Part shown: one piece after another, positions 33,343 through 45,600 of the stretch
Numbering within the stretch: the stretch's first letter is position 1
Layout: the number at the start of each line of letters is the position of its first letter
DNA from: Callipepla californica brunnescens
Lineage: Eukaryota > Chordata > Aves > Galliformes > Odontophoridae
Length of the DNA stretch: 64,000 bases
Reading direction: 5' to 3'
Assembly: GCA_023055505.1 (NCBI GenBank)
Contig: JALIRH010000049.1
Location: 3,286,001 to 3,350,000 of the forward strand
The notes under the pieces: generated by a model
What the model was told of the DNA's origin: nothing
Database searches by the model: none
What the model saw: only the letters and a program-made list of their open reading frames with translations
Position numbers and translations under genes: made by a program

Positions 33343-36100
33343 ATTGGTCCACTGGGTGAGCTCAGTGGCCCCATAGCCAGGCAGGACTGTGTGGAGCTGG
33401 AGCCCAGCCTGGCTGCAGCCTCACTAAAGCAGGAGCTGATGGTCCTGGTATGAGGTGGGGCCTGATCAGCTCCAGGATACCCAAGTGGGTCAGGCCAAGC
33501 CGTTTTCAGACACTTGTGCTCCTTTCCTAAGGAGTTTTCCCCCCTAAAAGCCTCCAGAGCCCCTCACCCACCCTACTATGTCCATTCCCCATCCCCCACC
33601 ATCTTGCTTACGTGGCTGTGCTGTGACCACGCTGAAATGACCCAAATAAAAGAAAACCCATTTTAGGTTTCTTTCATTTCAGATAAATAACTGCAGAAAG
33701 TGTTCGCTTGCACACTGTAAATTAATAACTTGGCCCCAGTAGACAGCAGCTGAACAAATATTTAATGGCCAGACAGGTCCGTCCACAGAAGCCGAGGAAA
33801 AAAATGAGGCAGTGCAGAGAACGTCAGAGAAGTTTGCTCAGAATGTGAACAGGACGAGTGTGAAAAGACGAGAAGTAAAGAGAAAGAGAGGAAGAAGATG
33901 AACGCGTGAGATAGAGCACAGGGAATGTTTTGGAAACGGAGCTACACAGGTTGGGTGAGAGAACAGAGGATAGAGGGAAGACCACTGACAGCAGCCCTGC
34001 GCTGAGGTGTGTTCAGGACAAAGCCATCGGCGCCGATGTTCCCACAGGATTCAAGATCTGGGGTCATGACTAAGGTGTGAGCCCCCGGCCTCGGGGTGGG
34101 ACCCCATTGCTAACACTGCTGTGTGCCATACGCAGAAGCACAGATCTCGATGGCTACGTAACAATAGTTGCCAACTACCTTCACCTGCTCCTCACTGTTT
34201 TTGTTCAAAGCCTCCTCAGACGGGTTTGCTTTGGCCTTCAGGGACTGGCTCTGGAAGGGGAGGGTGCCTACCTGGTCCTGGAGGAGAGGAGAAATGAGCA
34301 CACTGCTGTGTTATCGATCACCCCTCTCACATTCACACAGCCCAGTCTGAGCTGTGCCACCACCAGGGGAGATGACCACAGCTCAGAAACCACTGCCAGG
34401 TGAATTTTTAACACAAGGACACTTGAACGTACGATGGGCTTATCGTAACGAAGTGCCTCGGGGGAGCCCGAGATCCCTGCAATGCCTGCAGCTAGCTGGC
34501 AGCGGCTGCCACTGCTCCGTGACGTGTCTTCAGTGCTAAATCACCCCGTCACCTCGGCACGAATAAGAACAACCAGGCCTCCTCCAGACAGCGGGCGTTT
34601 ATGGCGCGGGCGTGAAAGAGATCTGCTGAACAGTTCCTGCGGTCTGAACAGATTCTCATCGTGCTTCCTCTACCTTTGTAGGCAACATTCCATCCTGCTC
34701 GGGGGCTCCTGAGAGGATAATGAGCAGCCGTGAGTTAACGGAGTGGGCTTTGAATGGCATCTCTGAGCTACCGGTGGGAACAATGTGCTATTTTAAGCAG
34801 TCTCATTTCTGTTCCCATGAAAGGCATCCCTGCGCCTTCCATACACCTGCAAAAGCTGCGGTCGCTGCGAGGCCACGTTCTGCGTTTTGTGTTTGTCATT
34901 TCTCAGCTGTAACGCTGCATCAGTGTGCGCTGCAGGATAGGCTGACACACCTGGAGCTGCCAATGCTGCACGAGGAGCACAGTGACGAGTAACAGTACGC
35001 ACCAGTTGGGGTTTTTCTAAATCGTAATGATCTCTGACCAGGCAATCAAACAGAGCTGGCACTTTGTGCTCACACAAGGTTTCCAAAGTTAACACGGACC
35101 CCAGCTGCGCTTTTCTCCCTCTAGGTCTGCCTGCTCTTCCCTTCCAGACGCTGTATAATTCGAATCAGGCAAAGCAGGGAGAAGAGCCCAAGGGGCAGCG
35201 TGGCTGCTCACCTTTGGATGGAGCAGAAGAGGCCTTCAGAGAAGCTGAGCCTGGCACAGGGGTCCCTGTGCTGGAGGGATGTGTGGGGACCCACGGGTGT
35301 CGTGGCCTCGCAACGGGCGCCACAAACTACAGCTGGGAGGAAGCGAGGACCCAGTGTGCTCTGCCAGCACCGCTGTGGGGTGGGAAATAACAGAACTGCT
35401 AACCTGGAGGCACGGCCGCATCTGTTCAAAGCTTTCCTTTAATTGTGTTTTCTCCAGTTCGCAAGCAGCAGCCAGTTCTGGGGAAGACACACAGACACGA
35501 CATCGCTAAGTGAAGTCCAGCAGAGCAGGGGATGGGAGCACAGAGGCTGGGACCCAGGCACCGCATGGGAAACAGCTTCCGGGCACAGAGGTTGAGGAAG
35601 AAACCAGCAGTAACACGCCATGGGGTTCTGGGAGAGCTGCTTTGAGGATCAGCATTTCCCAGCCTTGCAGCTGTCCCTCTACGTCTGCGTGGTCAAATTT
35701 GGATTTCTCACATCTGTCAGCTCCCAGGGGCTGTGATCCAAAAAGGTTCAGTATAAAAGCGGGCAAACAACCACGGCAGGGTGAATATCTCCAAGCAAGG
35801 GGGTTTGAAAGTGGGTACATTGACGAGTTTGGATTGCAGTTTCTTTGGGGAGATAAAAAGGGGAGCCAGCAGCTTGGACGCAAAAAGGCAAATAACGGTG
35901 CTTGGCCAGGAGCTGCGGAGGACCTGTAAGGTTTAACGACGCTGTCACACCCTGGAGACAAAATGTCCTCTATTTCTAGTACATGATTAAGGGTTTCACT
36001 GCTAGAAAAGTTGCCTCGGACTGATTAATAACCAGAAGTTAATCAACAAAGTGGAATAGTTTACCCTCCAACCCAAGGGCATGAGACTGGCATTCGGTAC
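33343..36100. other. Unassigned intergenic sequence
   Basis: About 2.76 kb without a supported gene. ORFs on both strands are at most about 150 codons with no recognisable motif. A TATAAAAG motif at 35752-35759 has no gene attached. I cannot exclude non-coding exons. Confidence 0.45.
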
Positions 36101-36427
36101 TGTGTGGGAACTGCTGGATCACGGCCTGAACCACTGATGGATCACCTGAGGCGAGCACTGAGTCAGCCGCAGGGCCACAGGTGAAGGTAACGTACCTGTG
36201 CGATCGGAAGGGGTGGGGTCTGGCTCCACCTCTCCCAGACCCCATTGAAGGGCTGACCACCACCAGGGAAGGATCTCTGGTTGGGGATCCCTCTCTAGTG
36301 GAGTAATCAGCGAGCCTCAACCGTCATCATGGTGAGCCTGTATGTCATCTACTTAAGCCCATCTAAAATATACCGTCTTCGGCACTATTTCTTTTGGGTG
36401 CTATTCTTGGGGGTTATTTGCCCTACA
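36101..36427 (+). repeat. Solo LTR, family X, copy 2 (about 327 bp)
   Basis: TGTGTGGGAACTGCTGGATC to GGGGTTATTTGCCCTACA. Similar along its length to the copies at 31489 and 37072, with extra bases (GGTGAAGGTAACGTACCTGT near 36180) and a deletion after ACCGTCATCATGGTGAGCC. No clear target duplication. Confidence 0.75.
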
Positions 36428-37071
36428 AGTAATTAAATGTTAGAAGAAGCACCGTGAATGTGATTGTTTTCAGAGTATTCCTGAAGTAGGTGGTTTACTT
36501 TTTGGTACTGATAAAGAGATGCTAGGGCTTCATACTAATCTAAAGTTTTAGTCGTTCTGATTAATATGAGTTCTTCTACTGAGAGGAAGAAATGCACTTT
36601 GTCTCAGTGTTGCCTTCAGATTTTTCCATTACTCCTGAAGCCAGACCGTGCAACGTGTTTTTGGTCAGAATAATTTACAACAGGCTCAGGAGGGAAGACC
36701 GAGTTTCCCTACAGCACAGCAGGGAGGCAGGGGAGGATCGACGACTGGCCGAGTGATATGCTCCTCCAGTGCTGATTCTCCTAAAATAAATGGGTTATCA
36801 TCACTGAATTCTGGGCTTAAAGGCAAATACAGGGGAAAAAAAAATAGCTCTGGAAGTGCTTTTGTTTCTGTAATGCGATCAACAAAAGCCCGGAGGCACT
36901 TTTGTGCCTTCTTGGAGAAGCAGAACAGCTGACGTTCTCAGGTTAGTCTGAGCTGTGTCAGAAAACTGTTTGGAGCAGTGTTGACTTGCTTGGAAATCAA
37001 TCTTTGCACTGAGTGTTCTAGCAAGAAGTTATACTGGGGACGAGGGATTCGGAAATAGTGCATCAGGCGCT
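36428..37071. other. Unassigned sequence between two solo LTRs
   Basis: About 640 bp. No retroviral coding motif was seen, so copies 2 and 3 are not the two ends of one provirus. Short ORFs only. Confidence 0.55.
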
Positions 37072-37408
37072 TGTATGGGAACTGTTGAATCAAGGCCTGA
37101 ACCACTGATTGACCACCTGAGGCAAGCCCTGAGTCAGCTGCAGGGGCACAAGTGAGTGTGATTGGAAGGGGTGGAGTTTGACTCCACCTCTCCCAAGACC
37201 CCATTTAAGGGCTGACCACCAGCGGGGAAGGATCTCTTGTTGGAGATCCCTCCCTGGTGGAGTTATCGGCGAGCCTCAACCATCAGCAAGGTGAGCCAAT
37301 CTCTTTTGCTATTATTTTGTATAACATCTACTTAAATCCTACCAAAAATATACCATCCTTTCGCACTAACTTCCTTGAAGTGCTTTCCTTGGGGTTATTT
37401 GCCCTACA
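37072..37408 (+). repeat. Solo LTR, family X, copy 3, with perfect 6-bp target duplication
   Basis: TGTATGGGAACTGTTGAATC to GGGGTTATTTGCCCTACA. GGCGCT occurs immediately before (37066-37071) and after (37409-37414), which fixes both borders and shows integrase-mediated insertion followed by LTR-LTR recombination. A six-base duplication is compatible with alpha- and betaretrovirus-like elements. Confidence 0.88.
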
Positions 37409-39923
37409 GGCGCTGTTTGTTTCCTCTGCTTTTATTTCACTCAAACTTTGTGAAAATGCGTGCCTGAAATTTTCCATTCTCCGAGTAGGAATGTTACTGG
37501 AGAAGAGCCTTGGGCAGACTGCTCCGTAGCAGAAGGAGCAGTGGCAAGCCCTCTGACTGGAGGGGCTTTGTAACAGACGTGCTCCGTGTTTCCCCAGATG
37601 ACTTGAGGGGAAGGAATTCACAAAGAGCCGTTCCGGGACACGGCAGCGTTTCTCTGATGGAGGACTTGGATGCTTGGTGAGATGGACGAGTGCAAATCGA
37701 GGAGAAACAGAAGCACCTGAGGGAAAGGACAGTGATGCCTGGCTTTGAACACAAGGCTAAGCTTTCTCCGGAGATGCTGAGGATTAGAAAGAGAGTGAGT
37801 GGTAGAAAACATTATACTGCTTTTATTTATTTATTTTTCTCTTGATTTGCTTCCTTGAGGCCTCGTGTAATCACACAAGGGTTAGAGCCAGTCTTCTGGC
37901 CTACAGCAGCCTTTACTACAAAGTAAGCTGACCTAGGGATGGCAGGGGGTCAAACAGCAATTTATTTTTACTGTAACAAATATACCAGGATGTAGAATTC
38001 CTTTCCACTTCTGAAAGGTGAAGTGGAATGATCAAAGCATTAGATATCCGGAGCCTAGCATTCCTGCTGCCCGAGTTCTTCCTGCTGCCACTGTTCAAAG
38101 CATTTTTCTGTTGTGACTTGACAGGCCTCTGGGTTTCTGATCAAAGAAACTTGTAAGGACAAATACAATTCTGTAGCTCTTCCAATGGGTTGTTTTGTGA
38201 TGAGCCTTAAGCTGCTTTATCTGGGAAACAGGTCCTTCTTCAAGGAATTTTTGTGCAGCAGAGGACAACACAAGGAGCTGCTGTCAGTATCAGATTATTT
38301 GGAGATTGGACACCACCAGCAGTTTTGCAGGAATGAGATGTTGCCATTAATGCTTGCCATTAATGTTCCTTTGGGTGAAAGTGGTTTAACTGCTGATCTT
38401 GGAATACAAGCAGACTGGCTGGCTGGCCGGCATCACTTTGCTCTGTAACTCGGACCCTCTTTACCTCTGGGGAAGAGGGAGGGGCTGTTCTAGTTGAGCT
38501 TTTGAGTCCGACACAAGCGCGTATTGTACTACTTGTGCCGGACTGCAGAATCTGGGACAGAGGAAAAGAAAATCCTCCACTGGACTGCAGTCCGCATTCA
38601 ACATGTTGAAATTATTGTTAGAAAACTCCTGCTTAATTTAGGCACAGACTTAGGGCGAGTGTTAGTCACTTAGTCCTACAGGCTATCACTTGTGTTCTCC
38701 ATCAGTAGCGTGTCATCACAGACCAGACAGACGCCTGACCTCGTCCTTGGTCACTTAAAAAGTACAGAGCTGAGCCTTACTCTGGTTGGGCCTTGCTCAT
38801 TTAAGCTGAGAAGCAACTCTTAAAACCTCTCACGCTTTCCAAACTGTCCAAGACTTCGTAAAATTCTGGCGTGGCTCCTTGCACTTGGTAACTGGTCGAG
38901 GAGGTCTTATCCTACTTAACTACAGCTTGTAGGAATGATTCCCGTGCCAAACTCCTGCAGAGCAGAGGAGCATCTCCCCAGGCACGTGTCCATCGCACTC
39001 TGCAAAGCACAGTGGCTGAGAGTGAATGCCTGGAGCTGTGTGCAATGCAGCCTGTGAGGCTGGGAAGGAGTTGGCTTTCCCTCAGTGAGATGCCATTGTT
39101 AGGAAATATCTCCCTGAGGTCCTTCAGAGCTGTGAGCTGACCTTCAGGATGCAAATCTTTCCCATAGCCTGAAGAACAAAGTCCAGGGAAGAAGCAGAGA
39201 GAGCTGTGTGCATGGAAATGCTGTGGGGTTGGTGAAATGAATGTTAGGTGTCCTTTGTAAGAAGGGCAATGATGAGATCTTGCTCACGTCCCTTGAGAAA
39301 GGGTGGCGTTGTGTGATGCGCAGTCGTTTCCTCTTCTCTCAGCAGGGTCTGGCTTCTTTGAAAGGTAACACAGGAGTGTATTCTCCTTCCATCTCCAAAC
39401 TTTGCTGTTTCACAGCAACTGGAAAGAAGCCCAGCGAGCTCCCCTTATCCTGCATGAAGCAGCAGTGAATCCCTTTGCCTCTCAGGTCTCAGTCACAGCC
39501 ATTCACACTGAGTGCAGCAGAAGTGCTCAGGATTTCTGACTTCACCGAGCACCCTTTGGGCATCATGAGTAGGATGAGACCACGGAGGAGAAAAAGCATC
39601 CCTACAACTTTGATTTGCAACGCACGTCTTTCTTGTGTCAGTTGCACAGACGCCTACAAGTACTTCTGCTGTAGAAGTGATCTCATCTGACCAACTCTGA
39701 AAAGAAAACCTGTGACCACAGCACCAGCACATTCCTCACAGGGACATGGCTGTTTCCTTCCGAGAAGGAAGGCAGAGGCCTTCGTGGCAGACACAACCTC
39801 ATGAAGTGTAGCTTACATCACTGACCTCAAGAAGCATTTCCCCCATTGCAAGACCTGTCACTGACTTTTGTACTCCTTGACCAGGTCCTCATGCCCACAG
39901 GTGCTGATACCCAGCAGTACCAA
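37409..39923. other. Unassigned intergenic sequence upstream of the olfactory receptor
   Basis: About 2.5 kb. A T/A-rich run lies near 37820-37845. No supported gene. Upstream olfactory receptor promoters and 5' exons usually lie in such a region, but none can be read here. Confidence 0.45.
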
Positions 39924-40846
39924 ATGCCCAACAGCAGCTCCATCAGCGAGTTCCTCCTGCTGGCGTTGGCAGACACGCGGCAGCTGCAGCTCCTGCACTT
40001 CTGGCTCTTCCTGGGCATCTCCCTGGCTGCCCTCCTGGGCAACGGCCTCAGCAGCACAGCCGCAGCCTGCGACCACGGCCTGCACACCCCCATGTACCTC
40101 TTTGTCCTCAACCTCGCCCTCCTCGATCTGGGCTGCATCTCCACCACTCTCTCCAAAGCTGTGGCCAATGCCCTCTGGGACACCAGGGCCATCTCCTACT
40201 TGGGATGTGCTGCACAGGTCTTCTTTCTTTCTTTCTTTCTACTTCTTTCTTCGTCTCATCAGTGTATTCCCTTCTCGCAGTCAAGTCCTATGACCGCTTT
40301 GTTGCCATCTGCAATCCCCTGCACTACGGGACCCTCCTGGGCAGCAGAGCTTGTGTCACCGTGGCAGCAGCTGCCTGGGGCACTGGGTTTTTCTATTCCC
40401 TGCTGCACGCTGCCAATACATTTTCACTGCCACTCTGCCAAGGTAATGTTTTGAATCAATTCTTCAGTGAAATCCCCCAAATGTTAAAGCTCTCCTGCTC
40501 GCAGCCATACCTCAGGAAAGTTTGGCTTATTGTGGTTAGTGTCTCTTTGTATCTTGGGTGCTTTGTTTTCATTGTGCTGTCCTACGTGCAGATCTTCAGG
40601 GCAGTGCTGAGGATGCCCTCTGTGCTCGGCCGGCACAGAGCCTTCTCCACGTGCCTCCCCCACCTGGTCGTGGTCCCCCTCTTTGTCTACACTGCCACGT
40701 TTGCCTTCCTGAAGCATCCTTCTATCTCTTCTCCATTCCTGGACCTCCTGGTGTCATTTCTGTATTCGGTGGTGCCTCCAGCAGTGAATCCTCTCACCTA
40801 TAGCCTGAGGAACCAGGAGCTCAAGGTTGCAGTGAGCAATACGTAA
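39924..40846 (+). pseudogene. Olfactory receptor pseudogene (bird OR14-like), frameshifted
   Basis: An intronless seven-helix odorant receptor of normal length (about 307 codons) from ATG 39924 to TAA 40844-40846. Visible are the N-terminal sequon NSSS, LLGNGL in helix 1, HTPMYLFVLNLALLDLGCIS in helix 2, SYDRFVAICNPLHYGTLL after helix 3 (the usual DRY is DRF), FSTCLPHLVVV in helix 6 and PAVNPLTYSLRN in helix 7. The first part is in one frame to about 40230 and the rest in another. The shift coincides with a CTTT microsatellite at about 40221-40250 in helix 3. Such OR14-type genes form a large bird-specific expansion. A slipped repeat could be polymorphic or a sequencing error, but as read it is a pseudogene. 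Confidence 0.92.
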
Positions 40847-41297
40847 TTCTGCGCCCAAAAAATGCGCATCAGCCTAACAGGATCCCCATGGTAATTCACA
40901 ATCCCTTGTTTATATTTGCCTCCATTATTGTTTCCACTGCCACGACTTTGATTTAATAAGAAGTTTTCTTCTTGGCCTGCTACATATCGTTCATGTTTTG
41001 GCACACTCAACTCATGTACCTATAGATCAAGGCTCTCTGTTGGTAAATACAATAAAGAAGCCAGCTGAAATTCATTTGTCTCCATTCCTTTGTTTTCCCA
41101 TCTTCACTGAAACGGGGAGAGCAACACACGTATGCAGGAGCAGTTCAGGGGCCAAGAGCCCAGCTGCACCACGGAGCAGCAGCCTCAGTGTTCACGGGGG
41201 GCTGCCCCTCACTGCCCCGTGGGCCTGTCCTCTCATCTGTGTTTGAAAACGGGCTGCTTCTTCCCAGGTCCAATGGCCACAGACAGCAGCAGGACAC
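40847..41297. other. 3' flank of the olfactory receptor
   Basis: No coding content. AATAAA at 41051-41056, about 205 bases after the receptor stop, is a plausible polyadenylation signal. Confidence 0.5.
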
Positions 41298-41684
41298 TGT
41301 TGTGGTTTTGTGGTTTTGATGCCGGTATTCCACATCAGAACATCATGCAGGCCGTTAAGGAGTTAATGCTGTGGGAGCAGGGGAGGGGCGGAGCTCCGCA
41401 CCAGACGGGAGGCCCGCGCTTTTTGGTGGCGCGCTCTCCGGGCGGCCGTGAGGAGTTCAGCACGTGTAACGTAAGCTCCCAGTTTTCTGGTTTGGAAAAT
41501 TTGTCTCTCTCTCTCAATTGTTCAATTTTATTAGATTTAGTAAAGTTACCGTTCCTTCTCAGATCGGGCCGTTGCGTTTTTCTTTACAGACCCTCAATCC
41601 CCTCTGTTTCTTTTTTTTTCCTCTCCCTTTCTTTTTCCCTTCTCGGTTCCCCCTTGGGTTACTGTCACGGATAACACCGTGACA
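41298..41684 (+). repeat. 5' LTR of the second element (about 387 bp)
   Basis: Starts TGTTGTGGTTTTGTGG and ends CCGTGACA. Just before the end lies TGTCACGG, which with the terminal CCGTGACA forms a perfect 8-bp inverted repeat around ATAACA (41663-41684). It shares TATTCCACATCAGAACATCATG and other blocks with the LTR at 30425. A T/C-rich tract precedes the 3' end. The 5' border is by analogy, as no target duplication can be checked. Confidence 0.7.
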
Positions 41685-41690
41685 CATTAT

Positions 41691-41707
41691 TGGTGGAGAA
41701 TGCGGGC
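41691..41707 (+). promoter_or_regulatory. Possible primer binding site of the second element
   Basis: TGGTGGAGAATGCGGGC lies six bases after the LTR end. Its first eight bases fit the 3' end of tRNA-Ala, but the rest is imperfect. It overlaps the ATG at 41700, which is unusual. Confidence 0.35.
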
Positions 41708-42685
41708 AATGCAGTATTTGTACTCCACTGTAAAACTGGTGCTGAGTGGACTAAGGGTTTTCATGTACCTTGGAGCATGTTGGCGTCTTTTTAAGCTCCT
41801 CATGTTCAGCATGGGAGTCATATCTGCATACAGCTGCTTTAGTGTGCTGATGGGGTTACCCCCCTCCCGCCTAAACAGCCTGGCTAATATGACAGATTAT
41901 ACGGCATTTGGATTGGTTTCCAGGTACTCTTTTCAGGTTTTTAGCTATCTTCAAGGTGTCAGCCTGGCAACTGTGTTATCTGTTTTCCTGAATGTACTCT
42001 GTGCAATGGTATTTTACATCCAGTGGAGGAAGCCTTCCTCAGAACCAGAGGGTGTTGAATGGCAGGGAAGGTGGGAAAAGTTAGGGAAGAAATTAGAAGC
42101 GTGGGGACCCCCGGTGCAATGTGATTTTGGTCTTGAGCACCTGCGGGATCCTGAGAAATTCAGTGAGTGTTTAGGTCAGGAGTCATGTGACTCAGGCAGA
42201 TCTGAGAAGGAACGGATTGTTTGGGGCTTGGCTTGTGCTTATCGAGCTAGAATTGATATTCTGGAGAGAAATGGTTTCCAAACCGAGGTTCAGAACAAAA
42301 ATGAAAACCTTGAGGTTAAACCTGACCAGTCACAGGAAGCGCCGGCATCCGTGTCGGTTGCCCCTGTGGAAGGCCAGAAATGGAAACTTGTGTCCTCGCG
42401 GCTAGAAAGGAAAGAAGAAGAAACAGAGGAAAAAAAAGGAAGATCCAGGTGAGGGGCCCTCCTCAGCACCACCACCACCACCACCACCTAGAAAGACCAC
42501 TAAGAAAAGTGTCAGACATGGAGAGGACAGTGATAATGAAGAAATCACCATTACTACTATTCGTCGGCCCCTAAAGAAGACTGAAATCCAGGGTTCAAGA
42601 AAGGAATTTGTACGGCGCTCAGATGAACCTATTGTCACCTGGTTGCTGCGGTGTTGGGACAACGGTGCAAGCAGCGTGTCCCTAC
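41700..42685 (+). pseudogene. gag-like ORF with N-terminal hydrophobic segments, frameshifted and truncated
   Basis: From ATG 41700 the frame is open to TGA at 42450-42452. The N-terminus has two hydrophobic stretches (about residues 9-50, with FMYLGACWRLFKLLMFSMGV, and about 85-108, with SLATVLSVFLNVLCAMVFYI), followed by a charged region. After an A8 run (42430-42437) the homologous continuation is in another frame: a Pro run (APPPPPPPP), then EITITTIRRPLKKTEIQ and EPIVTWLLRCWDNGASS, which look like the proline linker and the start of capsid in avian ERV Gag. It stops at the satellite junction near 42685. Function beyond a Gag relative is unknown; the hydrophobic N-terminus is unusual for Gag and may be a membrane anchor. 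Confidence 0.65.
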
Positions 42686-45600
42686 ATGGTCCCACTGCGT
42701 TCTATGGCCACATTGATCCCTATGACTCCATTGATCACTGTGGCCCCATTGATCCCTATGGCCCCATTGATTCCTATGGCCCCATTGATTCCTATGGTCC
42801 CATTGATTCCGGTGGCCCCATTGATCCCTATGGCCCAATTGATTCCTATGGCCCAATTGGTTCCTATGGCCTCATTGATCCCTATGGCCCCATTGATTCC
42901 TATGGCCACATTGATTCTTAAGGCCCCTTTGATAACTATGGCCCCATTGAACCCTATGGTCCCATTGATTCCTATGGCCCCATTGATTCCTGTGGCCCCA
43001 TCGATCCCTATGGCCCCATTCATTCCTATGTCCCCTTTGATTCCTATGGCCCTATCGATCCCTACGGCCCCATTGGGTTCTATGGCCCCATTGATCCCTA
43101 TGGCCCCATCGATCCCTATGGCCCCAATGAGTTCTATGCCCCCATTGATTCCTATGGCCCCATTGATTCCTGTGGCCCCATTGATTCCTATGGCCCCATT
43201 GATTCCTGTGGCCCCATTGATTCCTATGGCCCCATTGATTCCTGTGGCCCATTGGTCCCTATGGCTCCAATGATCTCAGTGGCCCCATTGATCCCTATGG
43301 CCCCATTGATCCATATGGCCCCATTGATTCCTATGGCCCCATTGATTTCTGTGACCCCATTGATTGCTGTGACCCCATTGATTCCTATGGCCCCATTGAT
43401 TCCTATGGCCCCATCGATCCCTATGGCCCCATCGATCCCTATGGCCCGATTGATTCCTATGGCCCCATTGATTACTATAGCCCCATTGATTCCTATGGTC
43501 CCACTGAGTTCTATGGCCCCATTGATCCCTATGGCCCCATTGATTCCTGTGGCCCCATTGATCCATATGGCCCCATTGATTCCTATGGCCCCATTGATTT
43601 CTGTGACCCCATTGATTGCTGTGACCCCATTGATTCCTACGGCCCCATTGATTCCTATGGCCACATCGATCCCTATGGCCGCATCGATCCCTATGGCCCC
43701 ATTGATCCCCATGTCCTTTTTGATTCCTATCGCCCCACAGATTCCTATGGCCCCATTGATCCTTATGGCCTCATTGATTCCTATGGCCCCATTGATTCCT
43801 ATGGCTTCATTGATTTCGGAGGCCCCATTGATCCCTGTGGCCCCATTGATCCTTATGGCCCCATTGATTACTATGGCCCCATTGATCCCTATGGCCCCAT
43901 TGATCCCTATGGCCCCATTCATTCCTAAGGTCCCATTGATTCTTATGGCCCCATTGATTCCTAAGGTCCCACTGAGTTCTATGGCCCCATTGATCCCTAT
44001 GGCCCCATTGATCCCTATGGCCCCATCGATCCCTATGGCCCCATTGATTCCTATTTTCCCATTGATCCCTATGGCCCCAGTCATCCCTATGGCCCCATTG
44101 AGTTCTATGGTCCCATTGATTCCTATGGCCCCATTGAGTTCTATGGCCCCATTGATCCCTATGGCCCCATTGATTCCTATGGCCCCATCGATTCCTATGG
44201 CCCCATTGATCCCTATGGCCCCATTGATTCCTATGGCCCCATTGATCCGTATGGCTCCATTGATTCCTATTGCCCCATTGATTCCTATGGCCCCATTGAT
44301 CACTAATGCCCCATTGATTCCTATGGTCCCATTGATTCCTATGGACCCATTGATTCCTATGGCCCCATTGATTCCTATGGTCCCACTGAGTTCTATGGCC
44401 CCATTGATCCCTATGACCCCATTAATCCCTATGGCCCCATTGATTCCTATGGCCCCATTGATCCCTATGGCCCCATTGAGTTCTATGGCCCCATTAATCC
44501 GTATGGCCTCATTGAGTTCTAGGGCCCCATTGATCCCTATGGCCCCATTGAGTTCTATGGCCCCATTGATTTCTATGGCCCCATTGATCAATAAGGCCCC
44601 ATTGATTCCTATGGCCCCATTGATTCCTGTGGCCCCACTGATCCCTATGGCTCCATTGATCGCTGTGGCCCCATTGATCCCGACGGCCCAATAAATCCCT
44701 ATGTCCCCATTGATCCCTATGACCCCATTGATCCTTATGACCCCATTGATTCCTATGGTCCCATTGATCCCTATGGCCCCATTGATTCCTACGGCCCCAT
44801 TGATTCCTATGGCCCCATCGATCCCTAGGTTCCCATTGATCCCTATGGCCTCATTGAGTTCTATGGCCCCATTGATCCCAATGGACTCATTGAGTTCTAA
44901 AGCCCCATTGATCCGTATGGCCCCATTGATCCGTATGGCCCCATTGAGTTCAATGGCCCCATTGATTTCTCTGGCCCCATTGATCACTAAGGCCCCATTG
45001 ATTCCTATGGCCACATTGATTCCTGTGGCCCCACTGATCCCTATGGCTCCATTGATCGCTGTGGCCCCATTGATCCCTACGGCCCAAAAGATCCCTATGT
45101 CTCCATGGATCCCTATGACCCCATTGATTCCTATGGCCCCATTAATTCCTGTGGCCCCATTGATTCCTGTGGCTCCATTGATTCCTATGGCCTCATTGAT
45201 TCCTGTGGCCCCATTGATTCCAATGACCCCATTGATTCCTGTGGCCCATTGGTCCCTACGGCTCCAATGATTCCTATGGCCCCATTGATCCCTATGGCCC
45301 CATTGATCCATATGGCCCCATTGATTCCTATGGCCCCATTGATTTCTGTGACCCATTGATTGCTGTGACCCCATTGATTCCTATGGCCCCATTGATTCCT
45401 ATGGCCACATCGATCCCTATGGCCCCATCGATCCCTATGGCCCCATTGATCCCTATGTCCCCTTTGATTCCTATCGCCCCACAGGTTCCTATGGCCCCAT
45501 TGATCCTTATGGCCTCATTGATTCCTATGGCCCCATTTATTCCTATGGCCCCATTTATCCCTATGGCCCCATTGGTTCCTATGGCCCCATTGATCACTAA

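Larger units (their letters stand above)
41298..42685 (+). mobile_element. Second LTR retroelement, 5' end only (LTR, leader, broken gag), cut by satellite B
   Basis: LTR 41298-41684, a possible primer site at 41691 and a gag-like frame from 41700 with a frameshift, ending abruptly at the start of minisatellite B. No pro, pol, env or second LTR is in the window. The layout and gag motifs suggest an avian ERV lineage different from the tandem provirus, perhaps of the chicken ENS-1/Soprano kind; that name is a recollection, not a search result. Confidence 0.75.

Noticed and set aside
35506..35961. Minus-strand ORF of 151 codons and the TATAAAAG at 35752
   Set aside because: No recognisable protein features, overlapping open frames on both strands, and no polyadenylation or splice support; treated as chance.
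36101..37408. Family X copies 2 and 3 as the two LTRs of one short provirus
   Set aside because: The roughly 640 bp between them has no retroviral motif, primer site or polypurine tract, and copy 3 has its own target duplication.
43224..45374. A 716-codon minus-strand ORF and similar long ORFs in the satellites
   Set aside because: They follow from an 18-bp monomer without stops and appear in several frames on both strands at once, with no domain, signal or splice context.
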